NCBI GenBank assembly: GCA_005281725.1 | Contig: SSBO01000012.1 | Coordinates: 16,331,048-16,395,047, forward strand | DNA from: Wuchereria bancrofti | Taxonomy: Eukaryota; Nematoda; Chromadorea; Rhabditida; Onchocercidae | Direction: 5' to 3' | DNA: 64,000 bases | Shown here: piece by piece, positions 1 to 13,800 of the stretch | Position numbering within the stretch: position 1 is the first letter of the stretch | Layout: each line of letters opens with the position of its first letter | The notes under the pieces: model-generated | The model's database searches: none | What the model was told of the DNA's origin: nothing | The model's input: only the letters and a program-made list of their open reading frames with translations | Translations under genes and position numbers: made by a program

Positions 1-1164
1 CTTTGAAAAAACCGCGTTTAGCATCAACTATAAAATAAGATTGCTGCCGAACAAAAGGCTGATGCAGAAGTTTGGATAGTTACATCCAAAGCAAGAACAA
101 AAAACTCGAACTCTGCTTTAATTTGACATATATTTAATAATATATGGAGATATTCAGCCTCATTTCAAGCGATAACTAGCACAGCGATATTTTGAAGAAT
201 GCCGCGTTTATTTCTTGGATCTATTAAAAAACTACAAATAAGAAAAACTGAAAAAATAACCTTTCAAAAATACGCTCAACAATTGCAGAGGCCCACTTCT
301 TACATTTCCACCACACTGTTCTTTCACGGTCATCTTCATCAACTGTGTTCACTTCTTCCGGTACTGTTCTTCCAATAATCAATCGAAATTGCTCCAACCA
401 CTGCGCCAAGGACTGACCCGTAAACATTTCCAGATTCAAGGAAAACTACAATTAACTGAATAAACATAATGCATGGAGTAGACGAGCTTAAAAATATAAC
501 ATTAGAATGATATCCTTCAAATTCCAATTAAGTACCTGAACAAGCCCATAAAATATCTTTAGGATAAGCTTTTGAAGCAAACAAGATTCTTGAGAAGCAT
601 CGGGCATCAAAGTAATGAGACGTTCAAGAAGCATTGGCATCAGGAGACCCATTGTTTCTACTAACGGTTTTTTTTCTTTCACTCGGCGATATCTAAAAGC
701 TTCCATCGTGCTACTTAATTTCATATGAAAGTTTGCATATATTTTGGTTGATTTAGATATCGAAATTATGATTCCGCGCAGTCTCGCGTAGTTAACAGGT
801 ATTTCATCAAGTTACTTCCACGTAATAAACGAAACTTACTCGTAGAGTTTAACTAAACGTCGTATAACCAAAAGAGCTCCTAGCCAAGATGGTCCATCCA
901 CTGAATGTAATAAAACTGCAACTTTCTGTGGTAAGTAAGGCCAATTTTTTGGAAAGTCATGCCTCGTGATTATTCCAACTGTAGTGCATAATTGGACTCT
1001 AAATACATGCAGTACAATAAATCACTAGCAATTTTTAAATCTTGTGAAAATATATTAAACTGACAAAGACTCTCTACATATTCATAAACACATACCTGAC
1101 TGCTTCAGGTGAAGCTACAATAGCATCTATGATAAGCTCACGAATAAGATGTTTATCTTGTTCG
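1..1164 (-). CDS. IPO7: Importin-7 fragment, exact duplicate of part of the 25-kb copy
   Basis: This minus-strand fragment carries importin-7 exons 6 (261-445), 5 (536-692), 4 (840-998) and the 3' part of exon 3 (1096-1164), cut by the N at 1165. Exon 6 contains the conserved WWKCKKWA block and exon 5 the block reading KKPLVETMGLLMPMLLERL, both diagnostic of importin-7/8 when compared with the human protein as I recall it. The stretch matches 24724-25887 with a constant offset of 24723 and no mismatch in the parts I compared. It is therefore most likely an unmerged contig overlap, not a third gene. The rest of this copy should lie to the left of the window. Confidence 0.85.
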
Positions 1165-1165
1165 N
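1165..1165. other. Single-N contig join
   Basis: An isolated N interrupts importin-7 exon 3; the sequence to its right is unrelated (upstream region of the exportin-5 homologue). The left contig end reappears within 24724-25887, so this is a scaffolding join and not a base ambiguity. Confidence 0.85.
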
Positions 1166-1747
1166 CCTCTTTCTATTCCTTTTTCTTACGAAACGTGAGC
1201 AACCCCTTATGTTATTACACTTCAACATAAAACCGGATTTTAACTTAGAACAAAGTTCTGGATGTTACATATTGGATTCCTAACTCAGGGTCGGGAGTAG
1301 AGTTGCAACAAGACGGACAATACCGCTGTAATAAATAGAAGGGAGAGCAGCGGGAATGGAGTATGATGCAAGTTAAGATTCAAATAAACATTTTGTCGGT
1401 ATTTTTAGCAGGTTTTATTTGTCTTAAAGTAACTTCATTAACAGAAATTGTTTGGTCTGGGGGACTTAAATTTAAACGACATAAAAAATCTGCACTCAAA
1501 AGGTAAAAAGTAAAAAGGATTATATCAATGTGATATCGATATTCGAGTTCCGGGAGAGGTTGTCGGTGACATTCTTCTATGCATTAATCCATTCTTCTAT
1601 AGTCCATCTCCACTTATTTATTCCATTCAAATTTGTCAGGTGTGCTTCATGATTTTTATGAAAGTGTATTGTCCGGGTATGTGATGAAGTTCTGACTTAA
1701 CTGTGTAAAATATATTAAGAGAGAGGTGGTTGGATTATATTTCATAG

Positions 1748-1757
1748 ATTATTTCAG
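1748..1757 (+). promoter_or_regulatory. Candidate spliced-leader acceptor for the exportin-5 homologue
   Basis: A worm-type acceptor (ATTATTTCAG) ends at 1757, 17 bases before the ATG at 1775. No coding exon could precede it in frame, so a trans-splice acceptor is the natural reading. The rest of 1166-1747 shows no gene. Confidence 0.5.
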
Positions 1758-1774
1758 TTAATGTGTTTATAACC

Positions 1775-4700
1775 ATGGAAGACAGACTGAATGTAATCGG
1801 AAATGCGTTGGAGGCTATTTACAATACTACTGTTAGTAACGAACGGCGAGCAGCTGCATCTCAGGTGAGTCAGCACTCTTCACTGTTACACACTACCTCA
1901 TCCGTGATATTTGTATTGCCCCGCTATCCAACGGTGTACTGGGATTTCACGCCTTATATGAAGTGAAAATTTTCAGCTGGATTGTAAAGAAATTCATAAT
2001 TGATGAGTGATAACGCTGAAAACGGAATAATGGATTTCATAACTAGCGCTTTTCTTTTTAACTAGGATGCAAAAGGTAATGGTTCTTTAAGTTACTTTTT
2101 AAATAATTTTTAATTATAAAGTGAGAAAAAAGTGGTAAACCAAAAAAGCAAATTAGTGACTTAAAATAGTGTCCTTGCAGTGCTGCAGAAATAGATTCCG
2201 TCACAGTTTCTCGAATAATGATTACTTTTCTTTTTATGAGGTCTAATAAGGGAAAAAGTCAAAAGAGATCATCTTAATAATTTTTAACTTATAGAGAAAA
2301 GTGACGAAACTTTTAATTATTTCTGAGCACAAGCTTGTTGAGATTATAAAGAAAATTAGCGTATCATTTTTCTGTTAGCCAACAAATCAGTGGTTAAATG
2401 AGCACATATAATTTGCACAGATGTTACCAAAGAGTGCAGTGCGTTCATTGGAAATGGCTTATTCCAAGTCATCAAATCTTTGTTATTATTAAAGGTTATC
2501 GAATCAGCAAAAGAATTATCTCCTGTTGATGTAGAACAGATTGCCTATGCATTAATCTCGAAGAAGGATCTCATTCTTGCTCGAACAGGCTGGAATCTTC
2601 TCGAACATATCATTAAGTAAATTTTATACAATGACTGCCAAATGGCTAATCAATTTTTCCAATCTTTTCGGAATGAAGTTTTGGTGCTGCCTTGAGCTTA
2701 CTGTTGAACTATATCGAGACAGCATGTATTATAGCAAGGATAACTACAACTATATTGAAGTATATGAATTTCATCCACTTGTTAAGAATCTATCATTTTT
2801 CCAAATGCAGGATGGAAATTATATTAAATCTCAAATTGCTTCAGATTTAAATGAACAATCACACTTTACCATTCGATGTACCTGTTTTGCAAAAATTGGA
2901 TGCCATGCTGCGGAATGAACTGAGACGTGCTGCAGCACGATGTGTCGTTTTAATGACAGAGCATGAATGGCCTCAAAATTGGCCGGAACTTTTTGATTTG
3001 GGATTTTCTTTATTACCGTCGCGTTCAAGCTTGAAATTGTTTATTGTTTATTACAATTTAGCCACTAAGTGCGGTAGTGATTGCTTCATGTAATTTTAGA
3101 TTGCTTCTGTATCGGCAACCCATGCTCAAATTCCATTTATCACACTGCAGCTTTTGGTCGAAAACGTTGTCACTTTGGTAACTGTTGAAAACATTTCCAG
3201 AAAGAAAGATCTTAACAATGCTATTGCCTCTAATATCACGTATACTTCATATTATTCATCTTGCGTGGATGTTCTGTCGAAATAACTGGTATTTAGTAAC
3301 CTTGTCACTATTTTAGTATTACTCGAATATAAATCAATTGGAGCTAAATAAATTTTATTTATGTGATTTTTTTCTTGTTTCAGACGAATCCTATTCCTTG
3401 GTCCGTTCCGCTTTGGATTTGTTCAGTGAACTTGTTGAATGGTTACCAGCTAACGTTTTAGACCCTTATATCAATGATTTGTTATATACAGTTTGTTCAT
3501 TCCTTGAAACGCCTCAGCACTGCATATATGAAGTGGTTTAGAAACATTTTTTCACATTAAAATTTCAAATATTTTGTTGCTTAAACAAAAAAGAGAAAAA
3601 TGGTGAAAGTCTTTAATGTGTAGATTAAAAATTTCCATTAGTTTGCCTTTAACAGTGTTTTGGTACAAAATGAATATGTGAGATGAAGAACTTCATTTTC
3701 AGGTAGCGAAGTGTTTGTGGAGGATAGCTTCACGAAAGCAAGCAAAAAATGAAGAAAATCTTGTGGTTTTTGCTCTCTTTGGTGATGTTCCAATGCGATC
3801 AATTCTTTGAGCTGCTAAGTATGTTTATCTAATAATGCCATGAAGTATTCGCTACTTTTTTGTCGGATACGCAGAGTTCTCGTTTTAGAGAATGATTTAA
3901 AAAATGAAAATTTGCGCTGTACACTCAGTTTTAAGGATAGATGTTTAAGCATTAATACTATGACAAATTTAAGTTTTGAAACATAAAATGTAACCACGAT
4001 TTTATGTGTAAGTTGTTTATCTTTTGAACTATCTCTTATGGAATGTAATTTACTAGGAACAAAAGTATACATGATGCTATTTCGAGAGAGAGCAGAAAGC
4101 GCTTATGTTTCATACTAAGTCCGTTCAGATCATCAAGCCATTCCAAGTTCCAAAATAGTAATTTTAATTCCTTTTTTTTAAATTTTATGTACTTTTTGCT
4201 TTTAATAACTGCAGGTAGAAACATATTTCTTAATCTAATATACTTAGATTTTTATGGAGGTAGCAGATTTTAAACAAATTAAATATGTATTTTTTGTACA
4301 CAAGTTTTTAGCCAAGCAGCAAGTGTTGGTGCTGGTAATGTGGAACATTATCGTTTTCTAAAAACTCTTTGCAATGTTTTATCCGCATTGAGAATTCATC
4401 TGGCGGATGTTTGTACTCAATGACCGCTTAATTTTGGCATGTATCTAGCTGCTATCGAAGCATTCTTTTTACACCCATCAACAGTAAGCTATTGAAACTC
4501 ATTTTTAATAAATAATTCAATTTATAATATAAATAATAATTCAATTTCTGATAGAATTCTTAAGTTATTTCCTGTAATAATTTAACGTGATGCTTAACGA
4601 CGCTTAATTTTAATTGCCAGAAATATTGGATTAATGAATTCAACGAAAGCTTAGATATTCACATTTGATTCTTCTAAAATCACCCGAAAATGCTTCTTAA

Positions 4701-7700
4701 ATAAGGAGAAGTCCTGATGCACAATGCTTATTACAGTATTTGCGAAACGAAGTAGTTGCTGTATTTGCTTCATTAATAAATCACGAGAAAATTGGAGATG
4801 ACGAAATATTCAATGAATGCATTTGTCGTGTGATCATTTCCACACCTAATTTATTGGAAAAAGTCGGATATCCATCTCAGAATGGCCATGAGACTTTTCG
4901 CTTCTCACAACATGATTACGATGACGATAATGATTTCTCCCATGAGTTTACGCGTGAAATAAAGTTTCATCAATAATCATGCTTACTGATTCTTTAATAT
5001 TCTAAAGACATTAAAAAATTAGCCGATGTACAGCAAAAAATCACGGAACATATCATTTCAATTACGTGATAGTGGTTTCAGAGTTTCGCGACTGTTGTTT
5101 GGAAGTTATTCGTTCTTGTTGGACTAAAAAGCATGTCGTCTTGCTGATCAGTATTGTTGAAAAACGGTTTATCAGTCGATACCTAAACTGTCTAAATCTA
5201 TCTTTTTATATTTATTTTATATTTAGGTCTATTTATTATTTCTGTTGTTATTTTGTTTTCATATTAAAGAGATACAACTTTCGTTCCATACTTAATGTTC
5301 CGTTCAGTTTTTATTCCTATAAAGTACTGTTTTGGAACAATTCTGAACGTGAACGATGTTTTACTTATTGTTACTATTCCAAAACTGTTACCAATTATTT
5401 AGTGTTCTTTGTCCTCTGAGTGGAATTGCAATTATATCTGTACTTTGAATTAACTCCAGTTGTTACTGAAAATATATCACAAAAAAATTATGTGATCTTC
5501 AGTGAAACAAACCGAATGGGATGCAACGTTTTTCGAAACTTGTTTTATGGGAATGTCACAGTGGAAAACTATTGAATCCTGTACGTTGTTTAACTTCCAA
5601 TTTCTTTGTGCTCCACGTCTTGGTCTAATAGTTTCGAATATAGAAGTTTCGTTAAATTAATTTTATTTAGGACAGTTATAAAAGATTAAGTTCACTATTT
5701 GATGGAATACTGACATTAATGGCAAAATGTACCTCACTGTTATAGATGAACAACTTATCTATGCTTGTGGTTACTGTTGGAAGGTATTCACAATTACTTA
5801 TTTCTCTTATATCTCAGGTAATCTTTCATTACATATAAATCAATACTGATACAAAAGTAATTTAGTGAAATTAGCCTCATTGATAAATATAAAATCAGTG
5901 AGTAAAGGACAAAATGTTAATGAGCTACATAGTGATGGAATTTTGTTACCAGGATCATTTATTGAACGCTTTCAGTTACCTTTGAGTAATCACGTGGATG
6001 ATGTTGATGAGAAATCTGTCAAGAGACACTGTATAACTTTATTATTGAGGACATTCACTATTTTTGCTGACGACTCCAAGGTTTGCTTTTCGATTTTTTG
6101 TGAGGTTGATCGGAAATTAATATTTCAGGGTTGCACAACTAATTCCAGCTGCTTTTATTCATTTCACAGTAATTCCAAATTATCATCGTTGTCATCTTGT
6201 TTCTTAATTTCATTGTTGCAGGGACAAGCGGGAACCATTCTGGAATTTTGTCTTTCGATACGCCCCTTTTTATCATTGATGCAGTTAGTATGCAAATAAT
6301 TGCTGCATTAAGCAACCTTTGTGTAGATTTTACGACACAGAATAATTTCCTGTCCAGTGTTTCTTCAAATTGAAATTCAGGAGTAAGTGTTAGCAGATCT
6401 GAAAGTTTTTCTCAATGTTTATTTTACCATTATTTTAATTTTCACTTTCTTGAAATAATTTCTTTTATTTATTAAGCTTATCAGAAATTCAGAAGATTAC
6501 TTGCAGGATTTTCCAAAGCGATATAGCATTTCTGACTTTTTTTGGTTTTCACTTCTCTTTCATGCTCAATCATCGAAGGGTTATTTTTATTCATATTTAT
6601 CTTTATTACATTAAATGCAGCTTTTTTCTTGTTTTTTCCAGCTTTAATTCTCAGATTGCAGTTTCGAGCACAGTTATCGACTCTTGAAGGAATAGTGGCA
6701 CAGACTCAATCGATCCCTCTCCTTTTCTCCCGTTTACATTGCTTTCCGACCGATTTTACTAACAATATTTTTATTAGTAAAGTAAGTTTCTCTAAATCTC
6801 TAAATGATAATTCCTTTAGCTCTGCTCCTGAACTTGGCAACTAAGACTTTAACTAATTATAAATCATTGGTTGTGAATTATATTGTGTTTTAATAAAAAA
6901 GTACCTCTTTCGTTTAAAACTATCTGAATATGAATCCAGGTCGTGCAAAATATGAAGTGGAGTAATTTTAGTCGACAGAAATATAGAAAGTTATATTTCG
7001 AAATACTGATGGCACTCATCTTTCGTGAGTAACTGGAAGCATAAGGTTGAGCTTTGGGCTTACCAACACTCTAAATTTTTTTTTGCAAGCCATAAGTTTC
7101 ATAATGAGTGTTATGATATGTTTCTTGCAGTTTGTAATTGGTCTTGTGATATAAGTTGTAATGAATAAGCTAATGGCAGTTGGTACTTAATTTTTTCCAT
7201 AAATTCATATCCAGCAAAAACAAGAAACCAGAAAGATTCTTTCACAAACCAAACTTATCATTTCAACATTAGTTGCATCAGTACCCACTCAGTTTATTCA
7301 AAATTTAATTTCAACTTCAAAGTTTAAATTCAGTTAAAATCAGGGTTATTTTTAACTGAAGCAGTATTTTGCATTCTCTCTCTGTTATCTTCTTATGTAT
7401 TCTTCACTGTTCTCATTCATTTTTTGTTTTTTTTCTATCATCTTTAAAACATTTCAACAAAAATGCAGTTTTCGGTAGTTGATTCATAAAAAGATTTCAT
7501 CTGATAAAGATGTTGCTTTGATTGCTGAATTTTTTGCTTAGTTAAATTCGTACCTAATTTCGAATTTACTTTTTATTACTGGGTGCCATCTTACATACCT
7601 TCTTTAAAATGTGGCATTTGTCGATAAAGATTTAATTCCTTAGTTCTTTTCTGGTTTAAACGTTTAAACTCGTTGTACGATCCGAAAAATGCGAGTGTTA

Positions 7701-9969
7701 TACATATGTCCCAGGACCCTGTTTTTGAAATTACTAATAGTGAGTGACAATAATTATTGACATGTGAGGCTTTTCTTTTTTGGATAGCTACTTTCTTAGC
7801 AAATAATTTATATTTTTTCTCATTAGCAAAAATTTGGATTTTTGATTCCTTCTTTGTGTAGTTAATATAGTTTGCTTCTTCTGCATTAATGTATTATCCA
7901 TCCATTCTTCACTGTGCTCATTCCACTCTTTTTATTCATAATCTTCCTAACATTTCATCAAAAATGGAATTTTCAGCAGTTGATTCATGTTTGTCGTCAA
8001 CCGCAAAAATTTTATCCTATGATCCAGGAACTCATGCTCGTGCATTCGTTTTTGATGTTACAGAAAAAGTGCAAGTTTTTACTCTTTTCTATGTGCTTTT
8101 GATTAGTGAACAGTATTAGTATTTCAAGAAACTTCATATGGTATTAGACGTCTTTTTAGGCAAACTTTCATTGGGTATTTTTCAAGTAAAGCAGTGAAGC
8201 AGTTGTTTTCGGATTCAGAAATCGGAGGTTGGGCATTGTTTCTTTCTTTCCATCTCACTTATATTCCAGATTTCCGTTTACGATTTTGGTTAAAAAGAAC
8301 GTGGTATATTTACACTGGTAGGATTAAACATTGCCGTAAAACTTGTCTACAGTCGGAAACTGTCGATTTACTTTTAAGTGTTTTGGTAGATGAATGCGAC
8401 AGCAACTTAGTAATAATAAATTTCTTCAAGGAAACCATTTTTATGTGCATGTCTGGAAGCTACATATCGCAGTGTTAGGCAGTTGTTGCTAATAGTGATT
8501 GAAGAGTTGAGCAAACGACTGCAGAGTAAATGGAAGCAACTTGCAGCTTTGGAATACTGTTAGTTTTTAGTTTCTTTAATGATTTTTTATTTTCTTCTAT
8601 TAATTATAGTATTGATTTAAAGAGCTACTTAAATTTTCTTTTATCATTGAACTTTATTCTGAAGCTTCTACTGTTAATTATATTATTTGCAGCAGATGAT
8701 GTTGAACCTTCTCAGGAACAGCTTTTAGTTGAGCATGTGGCTTGCATTTTAACCGAGAATGCGCAATTTCTTTGCAGGATTTATTTGGTATTTCGGACAT
8801 AGGTAAGAAATTTATGGAAGATTCTATTGTTAATTAATTTTCGCTAAAAACTTCCATTCAGAACTAATGTTTGATTATTGCTGGTTAAAATTTTATTACA
8901 GGTGACAAAATCGAGGAAGCATCTTGCATAAACAACTGCTTCTTGAAAAACGAGGCCTGTTATTCATTCATTATTCAATATTTTGGATGCCTTTTCATTC
9001 ATAATTTGTTCGAAAATTTTTATCGGAATAATCCAGCGTTGCAGCTGAAAAAGTTGTTTTTAAAATTTAAATATAATTTCATACATGCATTATTTTTACT
9101 TTGGTTTTCTGATTGACTATGAATTATATTTTAGGTGCCAAGTTTAATATTTTTCTCAGGGTGTAGTGGGAAAAATTGTTGAGTGTTTTGTGCTTAATTT
9201 ATCACGATGCAACTTCAGTGAATAATACCTATCTGTAGGAAGGTAACCGAAAGTGTTCGTTCTAAAATCCTAAAACTGTTTCATTTTCGAGATTTTCTCT
9301 TTATCTGTTCTTCCATGCAAAAATTAAAGAATATTGCTTCCCGAAATAATTTTCCACATCTCCCGAAATTTCTTTCTGTCTTATTTTTCAGTTAAATGAA
9401 AGATGCGACGAAGGAATAGCTGTCTTCATGCTTGTTAAAAGTATCCAAAGGTTACAAATTCATGGAGCGGGTGAATTGGCTGTCACTCATCTTTTATCTC
9501 TTGTTTTTTATTTACTCTTCTTTGGTGAGTTCTATATTTTTTTCTCGAGCTTCTCATACAAGTGCACGTCTATGTCACATATACTGCTGGTTTAAGTTCT
9601 CAGATTTGTCCGGAATGTTTAATACTTAATGAAGAAGTAGGGGGCGTAGAACAATGTCAGATATGTAGCATTCATTTTAAAATTACATCTTTAATGGACT
9701 TTGATTTTGAAAGCCATCACATATGGCTAAACATGCTTTACGCAGTTACGTAAAAAATTTGTTTGTAATTTGGTACGAAAGTTTTTTGCAGAGAGCAGTT
9801 TTCCAGTCTGTCTCAGGTATTGCAGCAAGTATCGGAGGGTTCTGTAGAAGAGATAGAAAGATTGAATCGATGATTGTATCTATGAAATGTAACAAAGATT
9901 TTGCAAATGAAAAGAGAAATCATGAGGAAATTACTGCGAACTGTGATAGCGGCTAGTTTTTTCCCATAA
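1775..9969 (+). pseudogene. XPO5: Exportin-5 homologue, disrupted
   Basis: Exportin-5 is the RanGTP-dependent karyopherin that carries pre-miRNA hairpins and some proteins out of the nucleus. Homologous exons occur in the expected N-to-C order: 1775-1864 (start MEDRLNVIGNALEAIYN), 2495-2617, about 2850-3040 (HEWPQNWPELF), 3100-3240 (PFITLQLLVENVVTLVTVE), 3384-3532, 3703-3818 (ALFGDVPMRSIL), 4312-4483 (VEHYRFLKTLCNVLSAL), 4738-4955, 5500-5580, 5746-5817, 5864-6081, 8260-8300 (IPDFRLRFWLKR), 8480-8564 (SKRLQSKWKQLAALEY), 8694-8790, 9405-9520 (SIQRLQIHGAGELAVTHLLS) and 9800-9969. Each matches human exportin-5 as I recall it. In-frame TGA codons at 3808-3810 and 4421-4423 lie inside conserved exons with matching residues on both sides. 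There are also in-frame TAA codons near 2618 and 2850, a frameshift near 3235, and poor conservation at 6.1-8.2 kb. Family assignment is confident; pseudogene status is likely, though sequence errors or a damaged allele are possible. Confidence 0.8.
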
Positions 9970-10856
9970 CTTTTGGGATTTTGCTGGCTGTTAAGTTGAT
10001 TGCTAATTATTTAATCCTGCCTACTGTCTTTTGCTTTCTAACCGCACTACTTGTTCCTACCTAAATCGGTCATTTTCGAAATATCTTCATGAGTCCCTAC
10101 TTGAATGAATTTTTATTCTCCTTGTATCAGAGCACGAATGGTCTACTTGAGGGATAAAGAAAGTAGAGATCTTAGATATAATTCGGATAAGACCATTTCC
10201 CGCTGCTTCAGTATACTCAAAATGTTGAAAAATTATGTGTCAAGCATTGGAATGCTAGTCCCGATCTTTGCTTTTTTCGGTATGACAACTTCACTGGATG
10301 AATGAACTATGAAATGAAATATTACAATTACAAATGAAATCTATTTCCCAGCAAAGTAACACAAGCCATGTTTTCGAGATGCTGTTGCCTGTTTTAACAT
10401 AATCAGTCCACAAAAAACCAGTGATGTCAGATAATTTAGCGACAATACTGCTCTAGCAGCGAACTCTCATATCTTGATATAAGAATTCATTTCCCGCCCA
10501 ACTATTAACTATATATGTATAGTATCAGGAAATATTTTTAGATGAAAAGGCGGTAATATCAAGGCCAGTGTTATGTTCCGTTTATATTGTCGCACCAAGA
10601 CTATCTCAAACGGTCCGAGTGGCAAAAAGTCTCCATTGTGCCGTCGTTGTGAAAGGATAAGGTGAACCAAATAATTACGAGAATGTATATGTATATATAT
10701 ATATATGAATCATTTTAACTTCTGATTCTCATAATAGATTTAAACAAATGCCTGTATTTAAGTTCCAAACCCATCGGCATTACTTCCACTTATTTTACTT
10801 TTAAATTATGCTAGAAAAAGTCATTCATAAACCAGAACAGAAAGAGGTGTTTTTTC
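9970..10856. other. Intergenic space between convergent genes
   Basis: This is the shared 3' side of the exportin-5 homologue and importin-7. It holds AT-rich sequence and a short TA run near 10690. I see no further coding exon, tRNA or obvious repeat. Confidence 0.6.
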
Positions 10857-13800
10857 CTAGAGATTACTGTTTTTAGCAGCAAAATTGAAAGTATCCGGTA
10901 CTGGTGCATCCACTTTAAAGGCGTATCCTCCCTGCTGCTCCACTTTCTTACTTTTTGCCAACGACATTCGCTGTTCACACCCGCAATACTCCATCTAGTA
11001 CTACTTGTTTTTCCGAATCAGTACACCTTGTCATAGAGAGTAGCAACTTCTCATTACTTGCCCTCAATGCTAAAATCTGGGATTATACTTCAATAATTTC
11101 AGGAAATGAATATTTCAGTGATACAGTTCCACCTCTTAAATTAGAAACTTTGATCGGCAGCCATCAAAAAAGTCTAGTACCTATCTGTGAAGATGAAATT
11201 ATGAAGCAAACTGTTATACAAGTATTATAACACTGGAGTAATACAAGATGTAACTAATGTAAATACGTATGCTATTTGAATATTATGAACTGCACCTAAA
11301 GTCACTATATTCAAAAGTGCTACTTTATAGAAAGGAGAACTAAACAAACCATCAAGTGTTTCTTTATAGAAAATAAAAACGTCGGCAGTTTCATCGTTAT
11401 CGATGGGAGTAAAATATGCTTCCATGGAGTCTTCGTCCCAGCTATCTGACGTTGATGTAGAACCTGACTCAAACGTTTGTGCGTCACTTCCAGTCTAAAT
11501 ATAACTGCTGAATCAAACGGATCTAACAAATTAGAAAGAAAAAATTTACAAAGAAATCACTAAATATTACGAAGAAATTCCTGGCTCCACTTACTGCTAC
11601 TAAAAAGTTCAACATACCCTTCCTTTCTTATTCTGATGTACCGCCAAGTTTTCTAAATATTCGAGAATATCTTCGTCTATTTCATCTTCGCTATCTGCCA
11701 AGTCTTCATCCCGTTCAACTTCCTCCTGCAAATATCATAGCATTCTGAACAACATCCGATGTGCTCTCAGAATTTAGTCACAGAGTTATTAATTTGACAA
11801 CGATACAACTTTATAAATTAATAAATTAGGCCGACTCGGCAGTGATTCCATGAATTACTGTAATGAGTACCTCAGCTTCTTTAATATCAGATTCCTTTTC
11901 GTTGGCTAAACGATTTTCCGCTTTGTTTTTCATCGCTTTCTGAAGACCAATCAAAAGCGTAACAAGTAATTCATTGATCTATAAATTGAATTTATTTTCA
12001 AATTTTATATGGCAACTAAGACAAATACGACTTTATTCATAGAAACACTGATATTTAAGTTCCTTTCCCCAGCTTACAATAGCAGTATGTACTTTATATA
12101 TGAAAAACAAAAAAACGGATTACCTGCTGCGCTTTTTCGTCAATCAGGGTGGGTCTACGGGTGGCAGATAGTCTTGCCATGGTACATAAACCTATTACAG
12201 CCATTTTACGGTCATGAACACCTTCCAGACAATGTGCTAATGATAAAAGTTCGTTGACCAAGTAATTTAATGTGTTGGTCCCGTGAGGTTGCAGTTGAGG
12301 TAACAGGTTCACAAACATATCTGTATCGTAATACAAACTGGCTATCACTACCTGAAACACTTCCTTGCTCCTTCATGTCACTTTTATGCAATACATACAA
12401 CTTATCTAGGACAAAGACGTGACTAACCAAAAGAAGTGCGGGTTTTAAAGTTCTGCAATCTTCAATCGGCTGATGGAGCCGGGTAAGGATCAGCTGGATG
12501 AAATCTGGTACTAAATTGTTGATTTTATCCTAAAAATGTTTTCGTTATATTTAAAAATTCGAAACTCAAGATAAAAAAAAACTTTCAAGTCTGTTCGCTC
12601 TATCCACTATCAACAGCAACTTAAAACATACCTGACACTCCAGAATAAGGCACTCGAGCAGCTTAGCTGCACGTGTCTGGTCATTTTCCTCCATATCTTC
12701 ATTAAACATATTCACGACAATTTCTACAAAAGCTCTAAGACGCTCTGGACGGGCTAGAAAGCCATCGGTATCCACCGTCAAATATGAGTGCAGTACGGGC
12801 ATTACATCTACAAACAAAAAGTCTTCCATATCACAGATTAGTACAGAAACAAGAGCAATCTCAATTTCACTCCTTTTTATTCTCAAATCATTATGATTAC
12901 TTAAACAACAGTAGACCGGTCTCGAGAGCTTTCTAATAGGATCGGAAAATACAAAAAACTTAAGAAGCAATGTTTATAGAAAACTAAAAATTATTTATTT
13001 TGTAATTCTCTTGAGTATGGATGGAAACGATGATTAAGAATGATTAATATTTACCAACAAAAACTATCCCGTCCTGACTGATTGCTAGTTTATGAATATC
13101 GAAGAATATTTCCCACATTGGTTCACTTATAGAGTACGTAATCACCGAATTTGCTAATGCCAAAACTTCTTCGTAGTAATCTTCAAGGAACTAGCAACCA
13201 TATTTGAAGATTTTGATAACATAAGAACTTTGTAATTTGATAACACAAGGACTTCATAAGATGCTATGAAATCCTATTTGTCGGTTGTTTGTAGCTTTAG
13301 AAAAACAAAAAAAGTAAAAGCAAGAGATTCATTAATTCTCCAAGAGAGAAAAGTTATGATATGTAATATACAGTAAAAAAGTAACCGATCTGCTCGCGGT
13401 CCAGAACAGACTTAATCACTCTACGTACTTGTTCTTCGATATGATAAAGTATATCTTGATTGTCTTCTACCATATCTAGCACTGAGCCCAAGGTAGTCAA
13501 GATACCCATCACAGTCACTGTGCGGTCATCTTCTTGATTCTCCGACAAGGAAATTTGCAAGAAAATGTTTGCCTATAAGAATTATTATTCAGAACATCCA
13601 TCCATGATTTCAGTTTTTGCTTATTCTTCGCAAAAGACCAACATCATGACCAATGAATAGTCTTCACAGAGAATATTTTGTCCAGATTCCTTGAAATTCA
13701 AAAGAGCTTAAATTTAGATCATAGGTAAGTTAGCTCTAACATCGTCAAACTTACTATATTAAACAATACCTTCACTTATCATGTATCCAAGAATATGATT

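Noticed and set aside
1166..9969. TGA read as a sense codon, because several conserved exons contain in-frame TGA
   Set aside because: The same gene also has in-frame TAA codons and frameshifts, the residues at the TGA positions differ (Ser, unclear, Arg), and importin-7 and the intact FABPs need no recoding.
10550..10680. Possible tRNA or structured RNA near the GGTCCGAGTGGC stretch
   Set aside because: I could not fold an acceptor stem or find a matching T-loop, so there is no support.
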